Shown here: positions 26,316 through 35,534 of the stretch, piece after piece
Layout: each line of letters starts with the position of its first letter
How positions within the stretch are numbered: position 1 is the first letter of the stretch
Translations under genes and position numbers: made by a program
Assembly (NCBI RefSeq): GCF_900091415.1
Contig: NZ_FMHU01000001.1
Location: 2,294,001 to 2,358,000 of the forward strand
Origin: Micromonospora inyonensis
GTDB lineage: Bacteria > Actinomycetota > Actinomycetes > Mycobacteriales > Micromonosporaceae
Direction: 5' to 3'
Length of the DNA: 64,000 nt
The notes under the pieces: model-generated
Databases searched by the model: none
The model's input: the letters and a program-made list of their open reading frames with translations, nothing else
What the model was told of the DNA's origin: nothing

Positions 26316-27227
26316 TCAAGCGATGGTCCTCCTCAGGGTGTTGAGTCCGGGGATGGTGCGGGCGAGGTTCTGCACCACGACGACGCGGACGACCGCGCCG
26401 AGCATGTTCGCGCCGGGTCCGGGATGGCCCGCCCAGCGGGCCATCAGCGCGGGGATCCTGGTGGTGGTCCACAGCAGGACCACCACGATCAGGAGATTCA
26501 GCGTGCCGCCCGGATCGACGGGCAGGCCGAGCACGGGCAGCATCGCCGCCGGCTCGAGCAGCGCCTGCCGCCCGGCGGTGAGCAGGAACGCCTGCGCGAC
26601 GGGTATCGCCAGGCATCCGGTGTAGGCGCGCCACCACAGGCGGGCGACGCCGTCGGTCTGCGGTAGCGCGTGGCAGGCCAGCGCCAGCGGCGCGATGCTC
26701 GTCAGCACCAGCAGCGCCACGAACCGGCCGATCATCTGGAACGCGGTCGTCACGACCAGCACCGTGATGATCAGGATCAGGACCAGGAACAACAGCGGAA
26801 CAGTCCGGTCCTGGTTCGCGCGCAGATGGGTCTGGATCGCGGCGAACGCCCCGTCGCCGTCGTCGCCGCTGTCTCTGATCGCCCCGGTCAGGGCGTTGGC
26901 GACGTCGATGAGCTGGGCGCAGGCCAGCTGGGAGAAGTGCGCGGCGGTGAAACCGACCACCAGCCTCGGCAGCAGATCCTTGACCGTGTACCGGGATTGC
27001 TCGCCGCCGCCGGCGACCATGACCAGGACGCCGGCGGCGACGAAAACGAGGACGAAGACGGTGTCCACGATCCAGACAGACCGGACCGTGAGTGCCTGCA
27101 CCTGCGGAAGCGCGGTGACCTTCGGCGAGGTGAGCATGATGCCGGTAACGACGTCGAAGACCGCGTCGAGGCAGGCCAGGATCGCCGTGATGAGCCAATC
27201 GAGGGCCTGGTCGAGGATCCATCCCAT
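26316..27227 (-). CDS. TrbL/VirB6-like conjugal transfer membrane protein
   Basis: A 303-residue protein with at least six membrane segments (for example VDTVFVLVFVAAGVLVMVAG, TVPLLFLVLILIITVLVVTT, FVALLVLTSIAPLALACHAL, LNLLIVVVLLWTTTRIPALM). VirB6/TrbL proteins form the inner-membrane part of the conjugation channel. The ATG start at 27225-27227 lies 6 bases after the pilin stop. It should be followed by the PrgI-like gene; instead 3.2 kb of foreign DNA lies between them. Confidence 0.85.
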   Translation of the reverse strand: MGWILDQALDWLITAILACLDAVFDVVTGIMLTSPKVTALPQVQALTVRSVWIVDTVFVLVFVAAGVLVMVAGGGEQSRYTVKDLLPRLVVGFTAAHFSQLACAQLIDVANALTGAIRDSGDDGDGAFAAIQTHLRANQDRTVPLLFLVLILIITVLVVTTAFQMIGRFVALLVLTSIAPLALACHALPQTDGVARLWWRAYTGCLAIPVAQAFLLTAGRQALLEPAAMLPVLGLPVDPGGTLNLLIVVVLLWTTTRIPALMARWAGHPGPGANMLGAVVRVVVVQNLARTIPGLNTLRRTIA

Positions 27228-27233
27228 GACGGG

Positions 27234-27611
27234 TCAGCCCCCGACGATGCCCTGGATGACCTGCAGCAGGATCGGCGCGAGCACGGCCAGGCCGTAGCCG
27301 ACCAGGGCGTTGCGCAGGGCGAGCTTGGCCTTCTCGACCTGCGACGGGTCACCGCCAGCGGTGGTCCAGTACACGCCGGCCAGAACCAGGAAAAGGGTCG
27401 CGATCGCGGCGAGGATCCCCATGACCCAGGCCCGCAGGTTGGCGATCACCACCGGCAGCTCGTTCGCCACCAGGTAGACAGCCTCGCCAGGGCCGGCGTA
27501 GGCGACGGCCGGAAGACCGAGTGCGAGGCCGACGCCGGCCAGCGGCACGGCCAGACGGAGCCCGAGACGAACGGCTCGCATGGTGCGAAGACGACGTGGG
27601 ATGCGAGACAT
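27234..27611 (-). CDS. VirB2/TrbC-like pilin subunit
   Basis: A 125-residue protein with a long basic N-terminus and signal peptide (LRLAVPLAGVGLALGLPAVAYAG, cut probably after AYA), then two hydrophobic helices (AWVMGILAAIATLFLVLAGV and YGLAVLAPILLQVIQGIVGG) around a short polar loop. This is the VirB2 pilin plan. It directly precedes the TrbL-like gene, as in other type IV clusters. Start ATG 27609-27611. Confidence 0.82.
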   Translation of the reverse strand: MSRIPRRLRTMRAVRLGLRLAVPLAGVGLALGLPAVAYAGPGEAVYLVANELPVVIANLRAWVMGILAAIATLFLVLAGVYWTTAGGDPSQVEKAKLALRNALVGYGLAVLAPILLQVIQGIVGG

Positions 27612-28203
27612 GACGGTTCACCTCCCGCCGCGCCCCGGCGACGCGGAACGGCGTCGCCGGGGCGCGGCGATTCTCGAAGTCCGAAAGATTGGCCGCCGCC
27701 GGGCGCAGACGAAAGAAGGCGGAACGATCCGCGTGGCCCCGGGAGGAGCTCGTCCTCCCTCATGGGTGGGGTGCGGTCATCAATGTGGTGTCAGCGCATC
27801 AACTGGCGCGGCACCCGAGGCACACGGATCGCGTAGCTTTCTCGTGTCGCCCGGCGGCGGGCGGGACCAGCGAGCGGTACGGCTCGCGAAGGATCCCGCA
27901 CCCCCAAACCGGGCCTTGTGAGCCCTGGCGAACACTCGCCGCGCTCACAGGCCGCTCGCACCACCTGGGTGAAGGCCCACAGCGCAGGTCAGGGGACTTG
28001 TCTCCATCAGGCAGCGTGTTCACGGACGAGGGCTCGCCGATGGAACGAACCCGGTCGGCCGTGAGGTCGCGTGGGCGCTGCCAGGGCTCACAGCCCTTGA
28101 CAACGCCGCGCAGCGCGCATCGGCCTGGACGCAGAAACGGCTGTGGCCCGACGTTGCGCACGTCGGGCCACAGCCGCTGCTGGCCGGATCAGACGGGAAG
28201 TCG
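27612..28203. other. 592-base intergenic region before the pilin gene
   Basis: No convincing gene. It contains CTCACAG motifs near 27947 and 28086 and a strong terminator (28139-28175) at its right side, so the pilin operon must have its own promoter between about 27640 and 28130. I cannot place -10/-35 boxes with confidence. Confidence 0.45.
28139..28175 (-). terminator. 16-bp-arm hairpin terminator after the HTH gene
   Basis: Perfect arms 28139-28154 (GGCTGTGGCCCGACGT) and 28160-28175 with a 5-base loop, 29 bases past the stop of the minus-strand HTH gene. It separates that gene from the pilin operon. Confidence 0.75.
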
Positions 28204-29082
28204 TCAGGCAGCCGCCGCGGCCTGTGTCTGGGCGGCCTTGCGGCGGGCGGCTGCGGCACGGCCCGCCCGTCGCTGACCGCGCTGTCCAGCCCGCAGCCGC
28301 AGCTGCGCCACGGTCTCCGGTGACGCGACCCCGGTCAGCAGCCCGTCCGCCAGGGCCCCGGCGATACGACTGTCGATCCGCGACAGCCGCATCCGCAGCG
28401 CGTCCACGCTGACGCCGAGCGCGGCGGCGATGGGCTCGATCGCCCGGCGTCCGAGCCGCACGTCGATGTAGGCCTGCTCGTCCTCCGGGTCGAGGATCCC
28501 GAGGGTCACCGCGCGGCGGACCAGCAGGTCCGGATGCCCGTACGGCACTTTCGGAGTGCGGGGACCGGACGTGACGTGCTCGATGTCCTCCACCGGCAGA
28601 TACTCCTGCTGCTGCAGCCGCAGGTCCCGCCCGGCCCGCCACGCTGCCTTGCACAGGCTCGCGTACGGCGCGGGCCTGGTCAGGTCCGCCCGGTCGCGCA
28701 GCGCGGTCAGGAAGCCGGTCAGGATCTCGGCGTCGACGTCCGCCGGGTCACCGTCATACCCCTTCGACAACTGGGCCGCGTACTGCTGCAGCGCCGGCAT
28801 CGCCATGCCGACCGCGGCGACGACCCAGTGCGGCCCGTCGAGCCGGGCGCGACGGATCAGCTCCCGCCACACCTCGTCACGCGCCGTATAGGCGCGGGGG
28901 TGGCGCAACAGCCAGTCCCGTAGCGCGGCCAGCGGCATCACCTGCTGCGGGAGACCCGTGTCGGGGCCGAGCGCCGCACAGTCGAGAACCAGCGGGGCGG
29001 GCTCGCAGGTCAGCGCGGCGAACGCGGTCGCGGCCGCGTCGAGAGCGGAGGAAGGCCAGTTCGTAGCGTCGCACACGCTCAT
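28204..29082 (-). CDS. HTH protein resembling sigma-factor region 4, 292 aa
   Basis: Unknown family, but residues about 190-245 look like a sigma-70 region 4 or LuxR-like HTH: DEQAYIDVRLGRRAIEPIAA followed by ALGVSVDALRMRLSRIDSRI. The N-terminal half is helical with PAPYASLCKAAWRAGRDLRL, which could be region-2-like. The C-terminus is a basic Ala/Arg tail (AGQRGQRRAGRAAAARRKAA). As the first minus-strand gene of the transfer region beside the divergent promoter region, it is a good candidate for the ICE's transcription regulator. Confidence 0.6.
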   Translation of the reverse strand: MSVCDATNWPSSALDAAATAFAALTCEPAPLVLDCAALGPDTGLPQQVMPLAALRDWLLRHPRAYTARDEVWRELIRRARLDGPHWVVAAVGMAMPALQQYAAQLSKGYDGDPADVDAEILTGFLTALRDRADLTRPAPYASLCKAAWRAGRDLRLQQQEYLPVEDIEHVTSGPRTPKVPYGHPDLLVRRAVTLGILDPEDEQAYIDVRLGRRAIEPIAAALGVSVDALRMRLSRIDSRIAGALADGLLTGVASPETVAQLRLRAGQRGQRRAGRAAAARRKAAQTQAAAAA

Positions 29083-29785
29083 GTCAAGACTCCTATGACA
29101 GCGAAGAAATTCGATGACGTCGCCGGTGTTGTCGCGGCGAGCGATAGCACCGATTCCGCCACAGACGCCTCACACGGCTCTGACAGGGCTGCTCAGGCTC
29201 CCGCTGGCCGCCTCCCGCCCGACCACTGTCAGCGGCTCACCCCGAGACATGTCATCGACTGTGATCGCTGATGTAGCTTCCGGGCAAAGCCCGGATGACC
29301 TGCCCTGTGACACGCTGACAGAGCCTCCGACAGCCCGTTTCGGTGGCGCTGCCGTGACACCGTGCTGGCCCGCTTACAGCGGTCGCATACGGAACCCGTG
29401 ACAGCCCGGCCCGCTCGCAGCACCGGTGGCACCGGCGGCCGCCTGACGAGCCGCGCCAGCTCACCACGCGCCTGCGGCAGTCACGGATCTTCTGCCACCC
29501 GGCGGCACTTGAACCTGTGACAGCCGCAGCCCCACCGGTGGGATCGGGTCGAGCCGGTGACGCTCGCGCATGTCTCACAGCGCTGCTCAACGCAGTGATC
29601 CACATCGACGGCTGGGTGTCCCTACGGGTTGATGCCGCCATCCGCTCGGGACCCTGTCAGTAACGCACCGTGACTGACGGAAGCGGCGAGGGCTCAGGGG
29701 ATCGCTTCGCAGAGCTCCCCCGTGTCAGCGCTGGAGTAACTGCTCGCCGCCAGGTCGCGCCGACCGGCGAACCCGCACGGGACGG
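29083..29785. promoter_or_regulatory. ICE divergent control region with many TGACAG motifs
   Basis: 703 bases without a gene. TGACAG or its complement occurs at least eight times (near 29093, 29178, 29224, 29306, 29398, 29516, 29656, 29722), often as CTGACAG or GTGACAGCC, in both orientations; a 6-mer should appear less than once here by chance. Before Tn7-like transposon 2 landed, this interval continued directly into 40397-40517 and separated the two divergent ICE arms. It may hold operators or the transfer origin. Confidence 0.5.
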
Positions 29786-29930
29786 TGTCCGTTCTCAGTG
29801 AAGTTGATCCGGGAGGAGTGCGCTGAGCTGGGCGGATCAGTTCGATTGAGAAAGCGGGTGGTCGGGTTTTCTCAGTTGACTTGATCCGTGTGGGCGTTTC
29901 GGGCTGGTTTTCTCAGTTGGTCTGCTCCGG
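29786..29930. repeat. Left-end transposase-binding repeats of Tn7-like transposon 2
   Basis: Copies of a roughly 21-bp repeat TTTTCTCAGTTGACNTGATCC: 29792-29810, 29867-29888 and 29907-29930 in one orientation, and an opposite copy at 29833-29854. The inner copies overlap the 3' end of tniQ, whose last codons (QLRKPDHPLSQSN) are encoded by the repeats. Confidence 0.85.
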
Positions 29931-30640
29931 GGAACGGTTTGGTCGCGGACCTTGCCGACGATGTAGTCGCGGACGGAGCCGTAGGACAGTTCGGCGCCGT
30001 GTTCGTCGACCAGGTGTTCCCAGATCGCCCACCGGGAGATGGGCGGGTCTTGGGCGAGGAGGTCGTCGATGATGTGGGCGTAGGGATCGAAGATGCGGTT
30101 GCGTCGGGGTGGTGTGCGCCTGAACGACGGCGGGTTCGGGTCGGTGGTGAGGGCGAGTAGGACGGTGTCGGCTTGGACTCTGAATTTGCGGGTGATGGAG
30201 CGTAGGGATGGGTTGGTCTTCGCTTCGTGGCGGATGGCGTCGAGGAGTTCGCGGGCGCCTTTCTGGCCGCGTTTCTTGACCAGGTTGGCGATGCTGCGCG
30301 GCCGACGCGGAGGTTCGTCGGGCTGGGGCTCGGGCGGTGTGGGCGCGTTAGGTTTGGGGTGTAGGCGGTGGGGTCGGGCCTCGGTTTGCAGGGTGGTGAA
30401 GTGGCGGGTCAGGGCGTCGACGGTGCGGTTGGTGACCACGGCCAGACGCGCGGCGCGCACTGATCCTTGGTAGCCGGGTGGGGCGCAGAGGTATTGGCGC
30501 AGGTAGCTGGGTCGTAGGTGGTTGGCGTGGGCGAGGCGGCGGACGTAGGAGCCGACGGTCTCGTCGCGTTGTGGGCGGGGTATGACGGGCAGTGGCTGGG
30601 GCCGGTCGGCGAGGATGTCGGCGTTGTCGGGGCTGGTCAT
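29837..30640 (-). CDS. tniQ: TniQ-family protein with C-terminal HTH
   Basis: A 267-residue protein. The first 50 residues match the TniQ domain start (LPVIPRPQRDETVGSYVRRL then AHANHLRPSYLR). After a Pro-rich linker come two helix-turn-helix-like stretches: PSLRSITRKFRVQADTVLLA and, at about residues 200-226, SRWAIWEHLVDEHGAELSYG followed by SVRDYIVG, the latter like the HTH of IS21-type transposases. No zinc-finger cysteine cluster is seen. It is a short TniQ in which target DNA recognition may rest on the C-terminal HTH. The start overlaps the tniB stop; the stop lies inside the transposon end repeats. Confidence 0.8.
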   Translation of the reverse strand: MTSPDNADILADRPQPLPVIPRPQRDETVGSYVRRLAHANHLRPSYLRQYLCAPPGYQGSVRAARLAVVTNRTVDALTRHFTTLQTEARPHRLHPKPNAPTPPEPQPDEPPRRPRSIANLVKKRGQKGARELLDAIRHEAKTNPSLRSITRKFRVQADTVLLALTTDPNPPSFRRTPPRRNRIFDPYAHIIDDLLAQDPPISRWAIWEHLVDEHGAELSYGSVRDYIVGKVRDQTVPRSRPTEKTSPKRPHGSSQLRKPDHPLSQSN

Positions 30641-31092
30641 CGACGGGTCCTGCGGTTGGTCTCCGCGGCGATGTCGACCTCGATGCTGTCGAGGCTGTCG
30701 CGGGTGATGGCTTCGGTGGTGTCGATGACGGCCTGGATGGCGGCGCTGCGGATCAGCCGTAGGAGGCTGCCGATCATGCCGGCGGTGCGTTGATGCAGGT
30801 AGCGGTCGAGGTCGGCCAGGGCGCCGGGACTGTGGTGGTGTAGGCGCAGGCTGGCCTCGACGGCGCTGACCAGGGCTGTCCAGTCGGGTCCGTTAGGGAA
30901 CGGGCCGGTGGGGACCATGCCGAAGCGGCCGGCGATCTGCTCGCCTCGGGTGCCGGAGAGCAGGCCGTTGCGTTCGACGTTGATGCCGGCGTAGACGAAC
31001 GTGGCGGGGATGCGTTCGGCGAAGTACTTGAGGGTGTCGGACACCTCGGCGCCGTTGCGGGTGGCCAGGCTGATGTTGTGGATCTCGTCGAC
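30637..31092 (-). pseudogene. tniB: tniB of Tn7-like transposon 2, C-terminal part
   Basis: Codes for the TniB region from Walker B onward: VDEIHNISLATRNGAEVSDT, then LKYFAERIPATFVYAGINVE, to the stop at 30637-30639. Its first six bases, GTCGAC (31087-31092), duplicate the last six of the N-terminal part at 36830-36835. Joining both parts with one GTCGAC copy gives 1038 bases, a 345-residue ATPase with LIVVDEIHN restored. It could be expressed alone from an internal ATG at 31042-31044 but would lack the ATP site. Confidence 0.88.
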
Positions 31093-31104
31093 TTTACCGA
31101 CCGC
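31093..31104 (+). repeat. Left terminal inverted repeat of the Tn554-like element
   Basis: TTTACCGACCGC, the perfect complement of 36818-36829. The adjacent GTCGAC at 31087-31092 is the likely strand-exchange core. Confidence 0.88.
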
Positions 31105-31235
31105 AGGAGCTCGGATACCGGCTCTGAACTGCGACGACTCTTAGAATACATGTCCGTGACGTTGGTTCAACACTCGCTGTCGGCGAACTTGGGTCGGGGC
31201 ATCGCGGCGGCTGCGGCGATGAGACTCTGGGCGCC

Positions 31236-31814
31236 ATGACTGACCTGAACGCCAAGGCGAACCTTCATCGGTACCTGCGGGAGGCGCGTGAGGCGCTGCT
31301 CGGGAAGCTCGACGGGCTGTCGGAGTACGACGTGCGGCGGCCGCTCGTGCCGACCGGGACGAACCTGCTCGGGCTGGTCAAGCACGTGGCCTCGGTGACC
31401 GCCGGGTATTTCGGCGAGGTGTTCGACCGGCCCTTCCCCGAGCCCGTCCCGGGTATGGACGAGGACGCCGAGCCAAACGCGGACATGTGGGCCTCCGCCG
31501 ACGAGTCCCGCGACGACGTCATCGGCCTGTGGCGCCGGGCGTGGGCGCACGCGGACGCGACAATCGAGGCGCTCCCGATCGACGCGCCCGGCTCGGTCCG
31601 GTGGTGGCGCGACACGCCGGTGACGCTGCACCTCATCCTCGTGCACGTGCTCGCCGAGCTGAACCGGCACGCCGGACACGCAGACATCGTGCGCGAGTTT
31701 GTCGACGGCCAGGTCGGCTGGCGGCGGCCCGGCGACAACGTGGTCGAGGGCGACGAGGCGTGGTGGGCCGCCTACCGCGAGCGGCTGGAGTCCACTGCGC
31801 GTGAGTTCGCCTGA
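31236..31814 (+). CDS. DinB-family (DUF664) protein, cargo of the Tn554-like element
   Basis: A 192-residue four-helix-bundle protein of the DinB/DUF664 group. Recognisable features: LVKHVASVTAGYFGEVFDRP (first His), NADMWASADESRDDVIGLWR, and VTLHLILVHVLAELNRHAGH with ADIVREFVDG, giving the three-histidine metal site of the fold. Some family members are metal-dependent transferases using bacillithiol or mycothiol and include resistance enzymes; this one's substrate is unknown. It has its own ATG at 31236 and is the only non-transposition gene of the element. Confidence 0.85.
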   Translation: MTDLNAKANLHRYLREAREALLGKLDGLSEYDVRRPLVPTGTNLLGLVKHVASVTAGYFGEVFDRPFPEPVPGMDEDAEPNADMWASADESRDDVIGLWRRAWAHADATIEALPIDAPGSVRWWRDTPVTLHLILVHVLAELNRHAGHADIVREFVDGQVGWRRPGDNVVEGDEAWWAAYRERLESTAREFA

Positions 31815-32279
31815 GCTCGGTATCGATGACGGTAAGAGCGTCGATCGTGAGGGCTCCTGCCACGACCATGGCGGCCACGGTGATCGCGGCCGAGGTCGTG
31901 CTGGTGACGGCCGGCATGTCCAGGCGTCCGTCCATCACGGCGGCGGACAACGCCGATCCGACGGCTCCACGGCTCTGTCGCTGACGTTTTGCGGCTCCGA
32001 GGCACCGCGAGCACGGTCGCGCTTCCGGCTACCGCTTCTGCGTCAATACAGCCAGCACAAGGGCGTGACCTTCGCGCAATCGCATTCCGCCAGCGGCCGC
32101 CGCAGCCTGAAGCCAGGTTCACATGCGCGGATTTGTCACAATCCTCGCGTTGGCCGGCTGCTCGGTGTTACAGCACGTAGTCAACGGCAGGTTGCGGCTC
32201 TCGCGCCAGCTTTGGTGATCTTTGTGCGTGGAGCCCGGCCGCCGGTGGGCGGCCGGGCTCCAGGACCGAGTCGTGCCGA
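31815..32279. other. 465-base intergenic region with a terminator
   Basis: Between the convergent DinB-like gene and the recombinase operon. Apart from the strong hairpin at 32231-32260 I see no gene. The recombinase tnpB frame, shifted by its frameshift, stays open to 32280. Confidence 0.45.
32231..32260. terminator. 13-bp-arm hairpin terminator
   Basis: GAGCCCGGCCGCC (32231-32243), loop GGTG, perfect right arm (32248-32260). It is placed to end the recombinase-trio transcript from the right, and possibly the DinB transcript from the left. Confidence 0.75.
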
Positions 32280-32308
32280 TCAGACCGGCTTGGTTGGCGC
32301 CGACGGTG

Positions 32309-32902
32309 TCACTGCTGAACTCTCGTTGACGGGTCGGCAAGTTGGGCTTCGAGGTCGGCGACGCGGCGGTCTTGGAAGCGCAGGTTGGAGCGGGCGGCCT
32401 TGAGGCGTTCGTCGAGGGCGCGGTTGTCGGTGGTGAGTTGGCGGACGCGCTGTTTGAGGGTGGTGTTCTCGGTGGTGATCCGCTGGACGGCTTCTTGAGT
32501 CCATTCGGCTTCCAGGTCGCGGATTTGGCCGAGCAGTTCGCTGATGTGGGTGCGTTGGGTGAGGATCTCGGTGTGGGCGGCCTTGAGGGCTTCCTCGGCG
32601 TTGAGGGCCCGCTCGCGCCAGGTCGCCTCGCGGGCGTCGTCCTGGTCGGTGAGTAGCTGGATCCGGCGTTCGCCGGCCGCAGCGATCGCTGCGGTAATGA
32701 TGGCTCTGGCCTCGGCGTTGTCGTAGAGGAAGGTGCGCGAGACGTCGGCTCGGCGGGCGACGGTGGCGACGCTGATCTGGGCTTTCTCGCGCTGGAGCCG
32801 GGCGATGGACTGGCGGATGCGATCGAGAGCGGTCTCGGTCTTGCGGCGTCGGGCGGCGTGTGCCGCCGCAGTGCGGGACGGGGCGATGGTGCGAGTTGTC
32901 AT
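32309..32902 (-). CDS. tnpC: TnpC-like DUF6262 protein of the Tn554-like element
   Basis: A 197-residue protein: an N-terminal basic helix, a helix-turn-helix (QISVATVARRADVSRTFLYD) and a long heptad-rich coiled coil (residues about 80-190; VRQLTTDNRALDERLKAARS). This is the plan of the third protein of Tn554 and related actinomycete elements, which modulates the two recombinases. The ATG (32900-32902) overlaps the expected TGA of tnpB (32899-32901) in ATGA form, showing the original operon coupling. Confidence 0.85.
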   Translation of the reverse strand: MTTRTIAPSRTAAAHAARRRKTETALDRIRQSIARLQREKAQISVATVARRADVSRTFLYDNAEARAIITAAIAAAGERRIQLLTDQDDAREATWRERALNAEEALKAAHTEILTQRTHISELLGQIRDLEAEWTQEAVQRITTENTTLKQRVRQLTTDNRALDERLKAARSNLRFQDRRVADLEAQLADPSTRVQQ

Positions 32903-35534
32903 GCGATTTCCTGTTCGGGGTCGCCGCTGTCGGCTGTGGACGTATCCCGGTGCTCTGCCTGCTGGTCGTCGGCCGCGTCGGCGAGGTCGTTGCGCGGAAG
33001 GCGGTGGACCAGACGCGGTGGAAGTAGTCCTGGGGTTTGCGGAGGTCCAGGGCGAGGGCGTCGTCGAGGAGGCCGAGGCCGGCGAGGGCTTTCTCCAGGC
33101 CGTCGATGGCGCGGGCGGTGGGTTCGAAGTAGCGGTGGAGGTAGTCGGCGGTGGCGTCGTCAGGGGCGCCTTCGGCCAGCTGCCGCCATTGCTCGCGTTT
33201 GCGGCGCCAGTAGAGCAGGTCGGCGCCGGAGAGCACGAACTTGTCGCAGTTGTGGCAGTCCAGGTTCCAGGGGCAGGCGCCGCCGTCGACGACGGGTTGG
33301 AAGGTGCAGAAGCCGCCTTCGGCCGGGGTGCTGCGGCGTGACAGGTCGATCGAGAGAGCCTGGGCCTGTTGGCGGGTGAGCGGGACGGCGTCGCCGGCCA
33401 GGAGCTCGCCGGGTTGGGCTGTGCCGGGGCCGGTGACCCAGACGTGCTGGAGCACGTTCTCCAGATCGGAGCTGGTCAGGTGGACGTAGTGCTCGGCCAT
33501 CCGCTCGCTGACCTGTCCGAGGTAGCGGCGAATGTGGGTCAGGGTGGCGCCGTGGCGTAACAGGTTGGTGGCCAACGTGTGGCGGGCTTGGTGGGGGACG
33601 TAGTGGCCGAGGTCCATCGCGTCGACCCAGGGCCGGAACCGGGTGTAGAACCACTGGTGAGTCAGCGACACCGTCCCGTCGTGGCTGCGGTAGGTCGTCG
33701 GGAACAGGGCCAGCCCGGCGCGTTGGGCACCGGTCGGCCGGTAGCCGTAGCGGGCGGTGAAACGGTCCAGGGTCTTGCGCTGGCGCTCCGCGAGGATGCC
33801 GTAGAGGCGTTCGGGTATGCGGATCGCGGCGTCGTAGTTGCCGACCTTGGTCTGGTCGTGCCAGAACATCGCCAGGCCGCCGTAACGGCCGATGCAGTCC
33901 CATCGCACCTTAAGCACCTCGCCGATGCGGCGGCCGGTGGTGACGGTCGTCTCCCAGATGTCGCGGACACCGTTGTCGTTGACGTCGTAGGTGGCGGCCA
34001 GTTCGGCCAGATTCGCCTCGTCGGCCAGTGCCCGGGCGACTTCGTCGGGAAAGGGCCGACGCGCGGTCCGGCCGGTAGTGGCGCCGGCAGTCGGGAACAC
34101 GATGATGAACTCCCGTGCCAGGCCCAGCCGTTCGGCGGCGCCGGTGTCCAGGGCCTCTCGCATCAACTTGCGGACGGCGTTGAACACCACCGACCGGGTG
34201 ACGGTGGTGACGATGCTCGCCGTCCCGTCCGGCCGCTTGACGGCCAGCGAGGGGAGCCCTTCGCGCTCGCGATGGCGCTGGTCGGCGACGAACCGCTGGG
34301 CGTGCTCCTCCCGCAGCATCGCCGGGTCGTGGCCACCACTGGGAGCCTCCAGCTCCAGGAAGGCTCCCAACTCGACGGCGGCTCGGCGCAGGTCGTCGAT
34401 CGGGCTGGCCGAGCGCGGGCAGCGCGGTGACCGCAGCAGGTCCGCCAGATGGTCCCAGGTCAGATCCCGCAGCCAGCGCTGTGGGATGCCGGTCAGGTCG
34501 ATGTGGCTCATCCGGTGCGCGAACAGCACCCCGAAGTGCTCGGTCTCCAGGAAACCGGCGTCCTTGGCCTGCTCGGGGGTGAAGTAGACCAGCCGCAGCT
34601 CGTGCAGGATCTCCTTGGCGATCGCCCCGGTAAACGCGGCGGACCCACCGGCTCCGAACTCGAAATCGACCAGCGAGTTCACCTCCAGCGCGCGGCAGGT
34701 GGTCACCAGCGACCGGATCCAACCCAGATCCCACCGGCTGGGCCGGGCCCGGCGGGTGTGGACGAAAAGCCCCCACCGGATCTCGGCTCGCACCAGAGGC
34801 CGCAGCCCGCGTAGGTTGATCTGCCCCGGCCACGGTTGCGCCGCAACGGTCGCGCACCAGTGTCGGAACGCCACCTGGTCGCGGTACTCGATCGGGACGG
34901 TCTTGCCGAGTTTCTCGTATCGCTGCCACCAGCTGGGCGGCATCGCGGCGTCGCCGGGTCTGCCGTCACGGTGATAGCGGGTGCCGTGCCACGAACACAA
35001 TCCCAGCGGGGAGTCGGCGAGATTCGGGCAGACGACCGCGCCGCAGGGCCCGTAGCCGGGGCACGCCTGTTCGCCGCTCACCCACGTGGCGAAGGAGTCG
35101 CTGTCGTCTGCCTCGCTCCTGCGCGCGGACCACCGGCCCAGATGCCGCTGACACAAACTCAGATCGTTGTGTGCCGCGGGCCGTTCAGGGCAGATCCGGC
35201 AGATGATCTCTTCTGCCCCGACGTGTCGGTCCAGCCCTTGGGCGGCGGCCACGAAGGCTGCCCGGCCCACGCCGTGCTCGCTGTCGTGGGCCCACTGCCG
35301 CTGATGCTCGGAACACAATTCCGACCCGCCCGTGCGGCTGCGTTCGCACCGCTCGACGACACAGTCCCACCGGTAGATCGCGTGGCCGCGCGGGATCACG
35401 ATGACATCGGGTCGGAAGATCGGGTCAAAGGACGGCCCGCTGATCAGCGCGGTCAGGATCTCCAGCCGGTCGCGGCCGATCCGGTCCGGGCGCTCGGCGA
35501 ACAGCGGCCGCAGGTACTCCTGCCGCCGCATCAC
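32899..35534 (-). CDS. tnpB: TnpB-like large tyrosine recombinase (3' frameshift)
   Basis: A large tyrosine recombinase: an N-terminal Cys/His-rich zinc-binding region (repeated C-x-H patterns such as CSEHQRQW and CSWHGTRYH), a helical core-binding part, and a catalytic domain with TGRRIGEVLKVRW (R), HQARHTLATNLLRHG (H-x-x-R), YLGQVSERMAEHYVHL (Tyr nucleophile), followed by a Cys-rich tail. The expected C-terminus (LADAADDQQAEH...EQEIA, stop 32899-32901) is reached only after a one-base shift near 32990-32995. As sequenced, the frame instead stays open to 32280, overlapping tnpC. The extent given here is the ancestral one. Confidence 0.85.
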
